DNA of 64,000 nt from Vibrio anguillarum (GTDB lineage: Bacteria > Pseudomonadota > Gammaproteobacteria > Enterobacterales > Vibrionaceae), in assembly GCF_001989995.2 (NCBI RefSeq), contig NZ_JAHGUP010000008.1:1-64000 (forward strand), given 5' to 3'. Position 1 is the first letter of the stretch; each line of letters starts with the position of its first letter. The notes below the pieces were generated by a model. That model did no database searches. It saw only the letters and a list, made by a program, of their open reading frames with translations, and was not told the DNA's origin. This document shows, piece by piece, positions 1 through 8,306 of this stretch. A program made the position numbers and the translations under genes.

Positions 1-1194
1 GTTTATGACGCGCTTACGCTCCTTTGCAATAGAGCGTTTTTTGCTAAAATCCCACGAACCACTGTCACCTGTGATGTAATAATTGTCTATGGATAGTTCA
101 AACTGCCCCGACGGTTGTATTCGTTCACTTGCTAGGAGTAAGGATATTAATACTTCTTCTACTTTCGTAGGTTGGGATAATGATTCATAAGAAAGGTTAG
201 AAAGCTTCGCGGCGCTTACAATGTTCCTCTTTTTCGCTACTTTGTAAAAATAGTCACTACTATTAGACCTCAGTGAACCATCACTATTTAAATGTTGCTC
301 TAGAAATTCTTTCTGCTCTTCCTGAGTTATGGGGTCTTCACGGTTTTGTATGTATGAGCGAGTGTAACTACAATTTAATAGCATACGTTCTATCAGTAAA
401 CCGTCATTTGATGATGATATTGCATCCCATATTGGCTTAATATACTTTTGTGTTAAGTCAAATGATACTTTATATGAGCTATTAACTCCTCGTTCAATTA
501 ATTCTCGTACGTCTTTACTTAATTTAGGCAGTGATGATTTAGCTTCAATTATTTCTGGGAATGATAGTAAATAATCCCTCTGTTCGCTCATTACTTTTAG
601 CATGACAACAGAAAAATCTCTGAGTGATTTAATTAATATTACATCATCATATTCTATTGACTCAATGAGGTCAGACAGTGCAGGTCTTGGCTTACTAGGG
701 TTGCGTGAAATTTTGGGTATTCTAGTTTGTGTAGCTTTAACTCTTGCTATATGCTCTGGATCATTATTTTTTTGTTCTATGTACCACTTAAGTGCTACGT
801 TAATTGTAGAAATACAAGAACTTATATTTTGTCCCTTTTTTTTTCTGTAGCTGATATAGTCTGGATGAATGCCTGTCACATCAGACATACGCTGCTCACC
901 ATAGTGCTTATCAAGAAAAAGAAATAAATTACTGAAATGATCATATTTATTTTTACGTGTATTTGGTGATTGGCTTAAAAAGTCTTCAGATTTACAATAG
1001 GAAATTAACGCTAAACATAAAGGATCGTTAATAAGCTTCGGAGGAATTGTCAGATTTTCAACTCTTGTTACTTTATCTTCTATGCGGCTATGCGAACTAA
1101 GAATAGAGATCCGTGCCGTCGTTGGATCGCTATTTAATGGGGCTATTTCAGCAGGAGCATAGTCAGACAACCAATTTTTGTTTTTATCTTTCAT
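1..1194 (-). CDS. Second recombinase-like protein, partial (off left edge)
   Basis: An open frame begins at the ATG at 1194-1192 and runs for 398 codons to the left edge without a stop. Its ATG shares one base with the TAA of the integrase upstream (TAATG), so the two are probably translationally coupled. Around residues 70-140 there is a helical segment that looks like the SAM-like core-binding domain of tyrosine recombinases (start YDHFSNLFLFLDKHYGEQRM, then a conserved-looking ALKWYIEQ). No R/HxxR/Y catalytic block is visible in the part present; it may lie beyond the edge or be absent. By position it would be the second recombinase of a two- or three-gene recombinase module (GmtZ in GMT elements). 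That name is an inference; the open frame itself is clear. Confidence 0.75.
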   Translation of the reverse strand, partial: MKDKNKNWLSDYAPAEIAPLNSDPTTARISILSSHSRIEDKVTRVENLTIPPKLINDPLCLALISYCKSEDFLSQSPNTRKNKYDHFSNLFLFLDKHYGEQRMSDVTGIHPDYISYRKKKGQNISSCISTINVALKWYIEQKNNDPEHIARVKATQTRIPKISRNPSKPRPALSDLIESIEYDDVILIKSLRDFSVVMLKVMSEQRDYLLSFPEIIEAKSSLPKLSKDVRELIERGVNSSYKVSFDLTQKYIKPIWDAISSSNDGLLIERMLLNCSYTRSYIQNREDPITQEEQKEFLEQHLNSDGSLRSNSSDYFYKVAKKRNIVSAAKLSNLSYESLSQPTKVEEVLISLLLASERIQPSGQFELSIDNYYITGDSGSWDFSKKRSIAKERKRVIN

Positions 1195-2393
1195 TACTTA
1201 TCCTGTGTTGATATATCGAGCTCTGATTTGTTAGTCTCTCTACCTACCAGAATGGCTTCGACGGTTATATAGACCGATAAAGTTGATTTGTTAACATGCC
1301 CAAGGCGAATCAAAAGAAGTTCATTCGGGTCGGTTCCTGCCTCATAGGCTTCACTTACAAGATCAGTTGCATAGCTATGTCTTCCAGAATGGAAGCTCAA
1401 CTCCCTGAGCGATTTCTTAGCAATTATGAACTTTCGGTCAGAATTTGAGCAGAAATCGTAATATTTGGATAGTAATGTTGGCATTGCTTTTTTTAGTGTG
1501 TCTTTGAACCATTTTGTCGCAGGAGTGCTGTCGCTAGAAAAAGGGAGTCCATCCGAACGGCATAAGAGCTCTCCCTCAGGCAGCTTTCGACGAGGACCAT
1601 TTAGAAAGCGCTCAATTAATGCTACGTCGTTTTTCTTGATAACGATTGGTCGCTCTTTATTTCCTTTTTCAGAGATAATATCGATCTCTATTGAAGATTC
1701 ACCACGAGCACGCATCTCAGCAATATTAGTACGCAACTCACCAGTGCTAAAATTTCCTGCTAGCGTGACTTCATGCGCTCTTAAACCACTGTTTCTCCCT
1801 AGGCGTATTCCAATGAGATTCCGAATTCGAGTGAATTTACTTTTTCCAGTTATATTTGCCTCAATGACCTCGAAAAGTAGCCGATCTATATATTGTGACT
1901 TGATCCTTCTTGGGGTGAGAGTGTTTGAAATTATACTTTTACGGGATCGGTATTTAAGATATGGGAAAGAGTATGCTGTGTGTGAATCTAGGATCGGTAA
2001 CGTGTCACGAGCGAATAGATAAAATGGACGTATTGACGAAATTGCCCTTAGAATAGTTGGTTCGCTATTCTCTCGTTCAGTTCTTAGGTAACCTAAATAG
2101 CCTGCTTGGTCATTACCAGTTAACAGCTTCCAATCTAAAGGAAATTGCCGTGGATCATTGGGGAATTCAAGGGTATTAAAAAAGAGAACTAAGTCACTCG
2201 CGCGATCTTTTTGTGTGCTTAACTTCACACCATTTGCTGATCCTAGAAGAAGATATAGGGAGGCAGGAACGTGGAAGTGTTCTTCAGTTCCAAATGGTAT
2301 GTCATCACGAACTACAAAATAGGTATCGATAATACCAATTGCACTTCGAATCCCCGTGACTTTGATCTTTTTCCACATAATCTCTGCATTCAT
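1194..2393 (-). CDS. Tyrosine recombinase / integrase (GmtY-like)
   Basis: A 399-residue site-specific recombinase. Its C-terminal half has the full catalytic set of the tyrosine recombinase family: the first Arg in GRNSGLRAHE (about residue 200), a Lys in the beta-hairpin SEKGNKERPIVI, the HxxR box in SFHSGRHSYATDL, the second His in RLGHVNKSTL, and the Tyr nucleophile a few residues later in SVYITVE. The first 180 residues are not clearly like any family I can name. It lies about 85 bp from the polB junction, where integrases usually sit in integrative elements, and is followed by an overlapping recombinase-like gene. The ATG at 2393 is used here; an in-frame ATG five codons on is possible. 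GmtY of gamma-mobile-trio elements is my best guess; a generic element integrase is the fallback. Confidence 0.8.
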   Translation of the reverse strand: MNAEIMWKKIKVTGIRSAIGIIDTYFVVRDDIPFGTEEHFHVPASLYLLLGSANGVKLSTQKDRASDLVLFFNTLEFPNDPRQFPLDWKLLTGNDQAGYLGYLRTERENSEPTILRAISSIRPFYLFARDTLPILDSHTAYSFPYLKYRSRKSIISNTLTPRRIKSQYIDRLLFEVIEANITGKSKFTRIRNLIGIRLGRNSGLRAHEVTLAGNFSTGELRTNIAEMRARGESSIEIDIISEKGNKERPIVIKKNDVALIERFLNGPRRKLPEGELLCRSDGLPFSSDSTPATKWFKDTLKKAMPTLLSKYYDFCSNSDRKFIIAKKSLRELSFHSGRHSYATDLVSEAYEAGTDPNELLLIRLGHVNKSTLSVYITVEAILVGRETNKSELDISTQDK

Positions 2394-2455
2394 TTATACG
2401 ATGTAGTGTTATGTTGACTTAAGCAGGTGGTTAAGAATTGGTCAATAAAAGATCG

Positions 2456-3169
2456 TTAAATATGCAGGTTCAGATAAACGCTCCAGCCAATTACTACATC
2501 AGGGTCGAACTCAGTGAACCAATCGATGAGAGCGTTGAGCAATGCGTATTCATCTTTCACCCATTGAATTGGGGTATCGCAAGGTTCGGGCTCACCAATC
2601 ATGATGACGCGGCTGTCCATTGGGCTATCAAAACCAATCGAGTAGAGAATGCCTTTTTCAGAACACTCTAAATCCAGCGAAACCACTTTCAGATGAGGAA
2701 GATAGTTGCCCGGTCGACATTTCGCCTGTTCTATTTTTGAGTGGGAAAACGTCTGGGTAAGCCGTCCAGTGAATTCAATGCTGCCTTTAAGAAAACGCTC
2801 CATAAGAAAGCGGTCGGCAAGCTTAATATCATCTTCTAACGTCAGAATATGATGTTGCTTTAGTAGTGCCGAAAACTCAGCATGCGTTTGAATCGTTTGA
2901 CAATAACAACCCGCTAGGAGGTTATGTTCAAAATCTTCCAAATCCAATGTTTTTAATTCGATAGAGAGCTGCCGCTCTAACGCTAATTTTTGCGCTTGTG
3001 GTACATCTTTCTGTGGTATGAAGAAAACGGGTTTTTCACCACGGATAACCAGTTGGGTTGGACCTTGAGGCGTACTCAACCACAACTCAATATGAGTCGA
3101 GCCATGAAGGTCTCTTGCATGGCGAGTAAGTAAAAAACCGTGTTGAATAACCAAGCGTAATAAATCCAA
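2456..3169 (-). pseudogene. polB: DNA polymerase II, truncated after about 230 codons
   Basis: The frame encodes the N-terminal part of the family B DNA polymerase II (about 790 residues when intact), a translesion and replication-restart enzyme. Residues 10-230 follow the family, including QHGFLLTRHARD near the start, RFLMERFL, the exonuclease I motif with its Asp-x-Glu in VVSLDLECSEK, and FDPDVVIGW, which leads into the exonuclease II motif. Directly after that Trp the protein should continue with an N-x(3)-FD motif but instead reads SVYLNLHI and stops. The loss coincides with the mobile element described above. The remnant lacks the rest of the exonuclease domain and the whole polymerase domain, so it cannot be a polymerase. 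The start may be a few codons from 3169. The remainder of polB is expected on the far side of the element. Confidence 0.85.
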
Positions 3170-3635
3170 ATAGTCGTAACCTTGGGGGAGGGCATCATAT
3201 CAGAGCTACGAGGTAAATAACGAATTTCAGTGAGGTGAGTAAGCGGGCGATGGAGATGAAATAACCGTTAATTGGTATGGTGTATGCATTTTAACTTTAT
3301 GATTTGTTTTGCTTTTGTATTTTTATGAGGCTGGTTGCATTTTTATGTTTAGGTTCAAATTTGTCAAAAAATCATGTAAAAGTCGTGCGACATCTCTGCT
3401 AATATAATTAAGCTTTTGATTTGTTGATGGATTCTCATTGGATGATTAGCCGAACAAATAAGTACTTGCCAAATTTGGGGTTTGAGCACATATTCAGTGT
3501 GAGTAAAAACCAATGTTAAGTTAATTACCCGATTGTGAGTTAATTTCCAATTGTGAGCTAATTAATGTGGGCCGCGATGCTGCTATCCACGATTCAGTGG
3601 GTGCAGAGCCAATAGATGAGTGTGGAGATACAAGT
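3170..3635. promoter_or_regulatory. polB/varA divergent intergenic region with direct repeat
   Basis: No gene seen. The region separates the polB remnant (minus) from varA (plus) and is AT-rich from 3290 on. At 3531-3564 a direct repeat of the form ATTGTGAG(T/C)TAATT occurs twice with an 18-bp period, a plausible operator or a mark of local duplication. The function is unknown. An in-frame GTG at 3567 would extend varA, but the TTG at 3636 has the better ribosome binding site. Confidence 0.4.
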
Positions 3636-4280
3636 TTGATAAGTGTTTTCCTTGTAGATGATCACGAGCTGGTTCGCACAGGGATACGACGTATTATTGA
3701 AGACGTCCGTGGAATGAACGTAGTAGGGGAAGCTGACAGCGGTGAAGAAGCAGTAAAATGGTGTCGCAGTAATCATGTCGACGTTGTTTTAATGGATATG
3801 AACATGCCTGGTATCGGCGGTTTGGAAGCGACAAAAAAAATTCTGCGCTTTAATCCAGATGTGAAAATCATCGTGTTAACGGTTCATACGGAAAATCCAT
3901 TTCCGACCAAAGTGATGCAAGCTGGAGCCGCGGGTTATTTAACCAAAGGTGCAGGCCCAGATGAAATGGTCAACGCGATTCGCATTGTGAATAGCGGGCA
4001 GCGTTATATCTCGCCTGAAATCGCACAGCAAATGGCATTAAGCCAATTCTCGCCAGCTTCTGACAATCCATTTGCTGATCTCTCGGAAAGAGAGCTGCAG
4101 ATTATGATGATGATTACCAAAGGGCAAAAAGTGACGGATATTTCCGAGCAACTTAGTCTTAGCCCCAAAACAGTAAATAGCTATCGATATCGACTGTTTA
4201 GTAAGTTAGCGATCAGCGGTGATGTTGAACTGACCCATTTAGCTATTCGACACGGAATGTTAGACACCGAGACGCTTTAG
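3636..4280 (+). CDS. varA: Two-component response regulator VarA (GacA/UvrY family)
   Basis: A 214-residue response regulator of the BarA/UvrY (VarS/VarA) system, which in vibrios activates the Csr small RNAs and so relieves CsrA repression. The receiver domain (1-120) has the acidic pair VDDHE, the phospho-acceptor Asp in [11 protein letters not shown], a conserved Thr in IVLTVHT, and Lys in YLTKGAG. A LuxR-type helix-turn-helix fills 145-205 ([20 protein letters not shown], then [19 protein letters not shown]). I chose the TTG at 3636 because GGAG lies eight bases upstream and it gives the usual family length; the frame stays open back to a GTG at 3567. The stop overlaps the GTG of uvrC (TAGTG), the typical uvrY-uvrC arrangement. 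Confidence 0.9.
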   Translation: MISVFLVDDHELVRTGIRRIIEDVRGMNVVGEADSGEEAVKWCRSNHVDVVLMDMNMPGIGGLEATKKILRFNPDVKIIVLTVHTENPFPTKVMQAGAAGYLTKGAGPDEMVNAIRIVNSGQRYISPEIAQQMALSQFSPASDNPFADLSERELQIMMMITKGQKVTDISEQLSLSPKTVNSYRYRLFSKLAISGDVELTHLAIRHGMLDTETL

Positions 4281-6112
4281 TGACTTCTTTGTTCGACTCG
4301 GTCGCTTTTCTTAAAACCGTTACCCATCAGCCCGGCGTTTATCGAATGTATAACGCCGAGGCTGATATCATCTATGTTGGCAAAGCCAAAGACCTCAAAA
4401 AACGCCTTTCTAGTTACTTTCGAAAAACAATCGACAGTGAGAAAACGCGCGCGTTAGTCAGCCATATCGATAAAATTGATGTCACCGTTACTCACACTGA
4501 AACGGAAGCGTTGATCCTTGAGCACAATTACATCAAGCAATATTTGCCTAAATACAATGTGCTGCTGCGAGACGATAAATCTTACCCGTATATTTTTATT
4601 AGTGGGCATAAGCACCCTCGTTTGTCGTTGCACCGTGGCGCGAAAAAGCGCAAAGGTGAGTATTTTGGTCCATACCCTGATTCTGGTGCGGTTCGAGAGT
4701 CGTTACACCTCATCCAAAAAATATTTCCGGTAAGACAATGTGAAGATACCGTCTATAGCAACCGGACTCGTCCTTGCCTGATGTATCAAATTGGCCGCTG
4801 CGCTGCACCTTGTGTGAGTCATATCATTGCGGATGAAGAGTATGCTGAATTGGTTAATTATGTTCGATTGTTTTTGCAAGGCAAAGATAACCAAGTACTT
4901 GAAACATTAGTGCAAAAAATGGAACAAGCCAGCCAAGCACTGCAGTTTGAAAATGCCGCTAAATTTAGAGACCAGATCCAAGCCATTCGAAGAGTCCAAG
5001 AACAACAGTTTGTTTCTGAAGAGACGATGGATGACATGGATGTATTGGGATTTGCCCAAGAAAATGGCATCGCTTGCATCCATATTTTGATGATCCGCCA
5101 AGGTAAAATATTGGGTAGTCGTAGCCATTTTCCTAAAATTCCGGCTAACACGACTCAAGAAGAGGTGTTTGATGGCTTTTTAGGACAGTATTATTTAAGT
5201 CACAATGAGGCGCGTACGATCCCAAGTCGAGTGATCTTAAATGCGGGTCTGCTAGAGGATGAAAAGCCGCTGCAAGAAGCCTTACAGACCCTGGTCGGGC
5301 GTAAAGTTTCTTTCCACATCAGCCCAACAGGTGTGCGTGCTCAATATTTAAAATTGGCTAATACCAATGCATTGAGCGCAATAACGGCTAAAATTAACCA
5401 TAGAATGACGATCAACCAGCGTTTTAAAGCACTTCAAGCTGTTTTAGGGTTGGATAGCATAGAGCGTATGGAGTGTTTTGATATTTCGCACACCATGGGA
5501 GAGAGTACGATCGCCTCATGCGTGGTATTTAACCAAGAAGGGCCTGTTAAACCAGAATACCGCCGTTATAACATCACGGGAATTACTGGTGGGGATGATT
5601 ACGCTGCAATGGGACAAGTGTTAGATAAGCGGTATTCCAAGCAGCTTGACGTGGAAAAAATCCCCGATGTCATTTTCATTGATGGTGGTAAAGGGCAATT
5701 GAATCGAGCTTTGCAGATCATCTCCAGCCATTGGCAAGATTGGCCGAAAAGACCAGTGATGATTGGTATCGCCAAAGGTGTTACCCGCAAACCGGGGCTA
5801 GAAACGTTGATTACAACCGATGGCGATGAATTTAACCTGCCAAGTGATGCGCCAGCTTTGCATTTGATTCAGCATATTCGCGATGAAAGTCATAATCACG
5901 CCATTGCTGGGCATAGAGCCAAACGAGGTAAAACACGGCGTACCAGTACATTGGAAGGCATAGAAGGGGTTGGGCCTAAACGCCGGCAAGCACTGCTGAA
6001 ATATATGGGAGGGCTGCAAGAGCTAAAAAGAGCCACTGTTGAAGAAATCGCCAAAGTGCCCGGTATTAGCCATTCTTTAGCTGAAAACATTTATCAAGCA
6101 TTGAAACAATAA
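4280..6112 (+). CDS. uvrC: Excinuclease ABC subunit C
   Basis: UvrC makes the 3' and 5' incisions next to a lesion held by UvrB in nucleotide excision repair. The protein is 610 residues, the family's usual length. A GIY-YIG nuclease domain lies at about 15-95 ([24 protein letters not shown]). It is followed by the [14 protein letters not shown] block, the Cys-rich region around [13 protein letters not shown], the UVR motif that binds UvrB (about 205-240), the RNase H-like second nuclease ([12 protein letters not shown] and [13 protein letters not shown]) and C-terminal helix-hairpin-helix motifs ([24 protein letters not shown]). The start is GTG, overlapping the varA stop, so the two are co-transcribed and probably coupled. 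Confidence 0.96.
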   Translation: MTSLFDSVAFLKTVTHQPGVYRMYNAEADIIYVGKAKDLKKRLSSYFRKTIDSEKTRALVSHIDKIDVTVTHTETEALILEHNYIKQYLPKYNVLLRDDKSYPYIFISGHKHPRLSLHRGAKKRKGEYFGPYPDSGAVRESLHLIQKIFPVRQCEDTVYSNRTRPCLMYQIGRCAAPCVSHIIADEEYAELVNYVRLFLQGKDNQVLETLVQKMEQASQALQFENAAKFRDQIQAIRRVQEQQFVSEETMDDMDVLGFAQENGIACIHILMIRQGKILGSRSHFPKIPANTTQEEVFDGFLGQYYLSHNEARTIPSRVILNAGLLEDEKPLQEALQTLVGRKVSFHISPTGVRAQYLKLANTNALSAITAKINHRMTINQRFKALQAVLGLDSIERMECFDISHTMGESTIASCVVFNQEGPVKPEYRRYNITGITGGDDYAAMGQVLDKRYSKQLDVEKIPDVIFIDGGKGQLNRALQIISSHWQDWPKRPVMIGIAKGVTRKPGLETLITTDGDEFNLPSDAPALHLIQHIRDESHNHAIAGHRAKRGKTRRTSTLEGIEGVGPKRRQALLKYMGGLQELKRATVEEIAKVPGISHSLAENIYQALKQ

Positions 6113-6158
6113 GAAAAATAACGCAACATAACCGCGCAATCGATAAGAGCCTATAAAT

Positions 6159-6716
6159 ATGCGTTTGAATATTCCTAATATTTTGTCTTTATTACGACTT
6201 TTCCTTATCCCAGTATTTGTCGTTGTTTTCTATCTGCCTTACGGCTGGGGCCCTTTTGCTGCGGCAATGGTGTTTTGGGTAGCGGGTTTTACCGATTGGT
6301 TAGATGGCATGCTTGCGCGAAAACTTGGGCAAACCTCTCGCTTTGGTGCTTTTATCGACCCAGTAGCGGATAAAGTGCTCGTTGCGACGGCTCTTATCTT
6401 GATCACCGACCATTACCACAGTCTCTGGATAACGATTCCAGCCGTGACAATGATTGCCCGTGAAATCATCATTTCTGCGTTGCGAGAATGGATGGCGGAA
6501 ATTGGTAAACGAGCCAGTGTGGCCGTTTCATGGGTTGGGAAGGTTAAGACGCTCACCCAAATGTTTGCATTGTGGGTACTGATTTGGCGTCATGATGATT
6601 GGATGGTGTGGGTCGGCTATGCAGCGTTATACATCGCAACCATTTTGACCTATTGGTCAATGGTTCAATACTTGGCGGCAGCTAAAGACGACCTCCTCAA
6701 TGCAGAACATCATTAA
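6159..6716 (+). CDS. pgsA: CDP-diacylglycerol--glycerol-3-phosphate 3-phosphatidyltransferase
   Basis: An inner-membrane enzyme that makes phosphatidylglycerol phosphate, the first step towards phosphatidylglycerol and cardiolipin. The CDP-alcohol phosphatidyltransferase signature D-G-x2-A-R-x8-G-x3-D-x3-D is complete at about 48-71 ([10 protein letters not shown], then [11 protein letters not shown]). Several hydrophobic segments (5-30, 32-48, 85-105, 145-170) match the six-helix fold. At 185 residues it is of normal length. It starts 46 bp after uvrC and is followed directly by a rho-independent terminator, so it probably closes the varA-uvrC-pgsA operon. Confidence 0.95.
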   Translation: MRLNIPNILSLLRLFLIPVFVVVFYLPYGWGPFAAAMVFWVAGFTDWLDGMLARKLGQTSRFGAFIDPVADKVLVATALILITDHYHSLWITIPAVTMIAREIIISALREWMAEIGKRASVAVSWVGKVKTLTQMFALWVLIWRHDDWMVWVGYAALYIATILTYWSMVQYLAAAKDDLLNAEHH

Positions 6717-6718
6717 GA

Positions 6719-6738
6719 AACGGGCTTAGGCCCGTTTT
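6719..6738 (+). terminator. Rho-independent terminator after pgsA
   Basis: A seven-base stem (AACGGGC / GCCCGTT) with a short loop, followed by a run of T, starting two bases after the pgsA stop. Confidence 0.9.
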
Positions 6739-6901
6739 TTGTTCCTCCAATTTCTACAATCCCTTTCACAACATGCATTATTGCTTCAGTTAAAGCACAG
6801 TTATCTCGTGTAAAAGGTGGTGAATTTTGCTATCAAATTAACCAAATCTGTCCTTTTTGAATGCAAAATAGCCAAACGGTTTAAAAACTAAAAAAATAAT
6901 A

Positions 6902-6929
6902 TTGACTCATCGAATCGAATGCGTAGAAT
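6902..6929 (+). promoter_or_regulatory. tRNA operon promoter
   Basis: TTGACT (6902-6907) and TAGAAT (6924-6929) are separated by 16 bp and followed by a GC-rich stretch (GCATCCCG), the usual pattern of a strong, stringently controlled tRNA promoter. The first tRNA begins about 50 bp after the expected start point. Confidence 0.75.
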
Positions 6930-6984
6930 GCATCCCGTACTTGAGAGGAACGGAAGAAACAACCCAACCCCTTGATGTTACAGG

Positions 6985-7058
6985 GGCGCGTTGGCAGAGG
7001 GGCTATGCAGCGGATTGCAAATCCGTGGACCTCGGTTCGACTCCGGGACGCGCCTCCA
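6985..7058 (+). tRNA. tRNA-Cys (GCA)
   Basis: 74 nt including an encoded CCA. The acceptor stem GGCGCGT pairs with ACGCGCC, the anticodon loop is TTGCAAA with anticodon GCA, and the T arm contains GTTCGACTC. Confidence 0.96.
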
Positions 7059-7060
7059 TT

Positions 7061-7136
7061 GCGACACTAGCTCAGTTGGTAGAGCGCAACCTTGCCAAGG
7101 TTGAGGTCACGAGTTCGAACCTCGTGTGTCGCTCCA
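7061..7136 (+). tRNA. tRNA-Gly (GCC), copy 1
   Basis: 76 nt including CCA. The acceptor stem GCGACAC pairs with GTGTCGC, the D arm is AGCTCAGTTGGTAGAGC, the anticodon is GCC within CCTTGCCAAGG, and the T loop is GTTCGAAC. It starts two bases after the tRNA-Cys CCA, so both come from one precursor. Confidence 0.97.
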
Positions 7137-7221
7137 AATTTTGAGGTGTTGAACTTAACGTTCAGTATCTAAAGATGGTGTTACTAAATTTTGTAAACAG
7201 CATCGCAATGCAGAATTGCGT

Positions 7222-7308
7222 GCCCTGGTGGTGAAATTGGTAGACACAAGGGATTTAAAATCCCTCGACTTTCGAGTCGTGCCGGTTCAAGTCCGGCCCG
7301 GGGCACCA
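7222..7308 (+). tRNA. tRNA-Leu (TAA)
   Basis: 87 nt including CCA, with the long variable arm of a class II tRNA (CTCGACTTTCGAGTC). The acceptor stem GCCCTGG pairs with CCGGGGC with a wobble pair, and the anticodon is TAA in GGATTTAAAATCC. Confidence 0.96.
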
Positions 7309-7331
7309 TCTTTTCACTGCTTATGCAGTAT

Positions 7332-7407
7332 GCGACACTAGCTCAGTTGGTAGAGCGCAACCTTGCCAAGGTTGAGGTCACGAGTTCGAACCTCGTGTGT
7401 CGCTCCA
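7332..7407 (+). tRNA. tRNA-Gly (GCC), copy 2
   Basis: Appears identical in sequence to the copy at 7061-7136. It is the last intact tRNA of the operon and is followed by a terminator. Its 3' half and the terminator are the source of the two degenerate repeats downstream. Confidence 0.97.
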
Positions 7408-7411
7408 AATT

Positions 7412-7441
7412 AAAGCCCTAGCAGAAATGCTGGGGCTTTTT
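7412..7441 (+). terminator. Rho-independent terminator of the tRNA operon
   Basis: The stem AAGCCCTAGCA / TGCTGGGGCTT with loop GAAA is followed by T residues. A second near-identical copy lies at 7558-7587 and a decayed third copy begins near 7704, as part of the 146-bp repeats. Confidence 0.9.
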
Positions 7442-7483
7442 CATCTCTGTCTCACAGCCAGTTTACAACCAACGATATCGTTT

Positions 7484-7553
7484 TAGAGCCACCTTGCCAA
7501 GGTTGAGGTCACGCTTTTAGTTCAAAAGAAAGCGAACCTCGTGTGTCGCTCCA
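7484..7553 (+). repeat. tRNA-Gly 3'-half repeat, copy A
   Basis: From the end of the D arm (TAGAGC) to the CCA, this matches the preceding tRNA-Gly, including the anticodon arm CCTTGCCAAGG. The acceptor 5' strand and D loop are missing, and the T arm is interrupted by an inserted hairpin (GCTTT...AAAGC around TAGTTCAAAAG). The CCA end is exactly 146 bp after that of the intact gene, and the repeat unit includes the operon terminator. It cannot fold as a normal tRNA. It may be a duplication scar, an old integration scar, or a tRNA-like small RNA segment. Confidence 0.8.
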
Positions 7554-7629
7554 AATTAAAGCCCTGGCAGAAATGCTGGGGCTTTTTCATCTCTGTCTCA
7601 CAGCCAGTTCACAACCAACGATGTCGTTT

Positions 7630-7699
7630 TAGAGCCACCTTGCCAAGGTTGAGGTCACGCTTTTAGTCCAAAAGAAAGCGAACCTCGCGTGTCGCTCCA
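7630..7699 (+). repeat. tRNA-Gly 3'-half repeat, copy B
   Basis: A second copy of the same broken tRNA-Gly segment, again 146 bp after the previous CCA end and with the same inserted hairpin. It differs by a few single-base changes (TAGTCC for TAGTTC, CTCGCGTG for CTCGTGTG). Two copies sharing the same insertion show that the altered unit arose once and was then duplicated in tandem. Confidence 0.8.
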
Positions 7700-8306
7700 A
7701 ATTAAAGCCCTAGCAGAAATTGGGTAAATCCCCCCTACGTTCACTATATTCGTTGACGGTTTCGGACGTGAAATTGAAATATTTTAAGCAAAGCCATCAC
7801 CATCAAAACAGCAATGCTTCAATTTATGGTCAAATCTCGCATCGTTTTCACTCTCTATTCTCAATTCTAGAATGTTAATAATTTGATAAAGCAACCATTA
7901 TCTTGAGTTGTTATTATTTTGTGAAGCGAAATTTCGGTCTACTTCACATAATTTTCGTGCCAACATTTAATTTATGGTGTGAATTATTTGCAAAAGCGTG
8001 ATTTATATAAACTTATCAATAATGCATTCATGGGAACGGTTCCTAATGTGACATTGATCTATTTTTACATTGATTTGGTGAATGTAAACTCCATCCCCGT
8101 CAGCAACGTTAAGGGAATACATAAGCAGTGGTTGCTGAGTAATAAAGAGATTGAGTTATTCATGATTACCAAAGTAGCGTGCTACTTCCCCCGGTGAATC
8201 TGAACTTAACTAATTAATTTTATTACCTATATCTCAGGATGAGATTCAAGGTGTCAAGCACCAACATAATGATAATGATGACCATAAGGTCGATGGAGTA
8301 TAAAAA
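7700..8306. promoter_or_regulatory. Long leader region before the porin gene
   Basis: About 600 bp without a gene I can support. A clear inverted repeat TGTGAAG / CTTCACA lies at 7920-7948 and encloses a perfect palindrome CGAAATTTCG (7927-7936), a likely operator for the porin downstream. A 72-codon frame at 7979-8197 has no recognisable domain or good ribosome binding site and is probably leader RNA. The porin's ribosome binding site is GATGGAG just before 8307. Confidence 0.45.

Larger units (their letters stand above)
1..2480 (-). mobile_element. End of an integrated element disrupting polB
   Basis: This stretch carries two minus-strand recombinase-type genes, is clearly more AT-rich than the flanking chromosome, and abuts a DNA polymerase II gene that stops matching its family in mid-reading-frame near 2480. 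The element therefore appears to have integrated inside polB, with one end close to 2470-2485; the other end lies beyond the left edge. The paired overlapping recombinase genes at an element's end fit the gamma-mobile-trio (GMT) type known from Vibrio, whose third protein would lie to the left. I could not see a convincing direct repeat, because the second attachment site is outside the window. The boundary is inferred from where PolB similarity ends. Confidence 0.7.

Noticed and set aside
1..2480. Search for CRISPR arrays in the element
   Set aside because: No regularly spaced direct repeats of 23-40 bp were seen here or elsewhere in the window; the only arrays are the rtxA coding repeats and the tRNA-Gly-derived units.
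3549..3562. Resemblance of AATTGTGAGC to the lac operator
   Set aside because: It is only half a site, no LacI-family gene is nearby, and the match is explained by the direct repeat.
3594..3776. Minus-strand frame opposite varA
   Set aside because: Fully inside a well-supported gene on the other strand.
6902..7144. 80-codon frame across tRNA-Cys and tRNA-Gly
   Set aside because: It consists of tRNA sequence and promoter.
7979..8197. 72-codon plus-strand frame before the porin gene
   Set aside because: No domain, no good ribosome binding site, and AT-rich leader context; kept only as part of the leader region.
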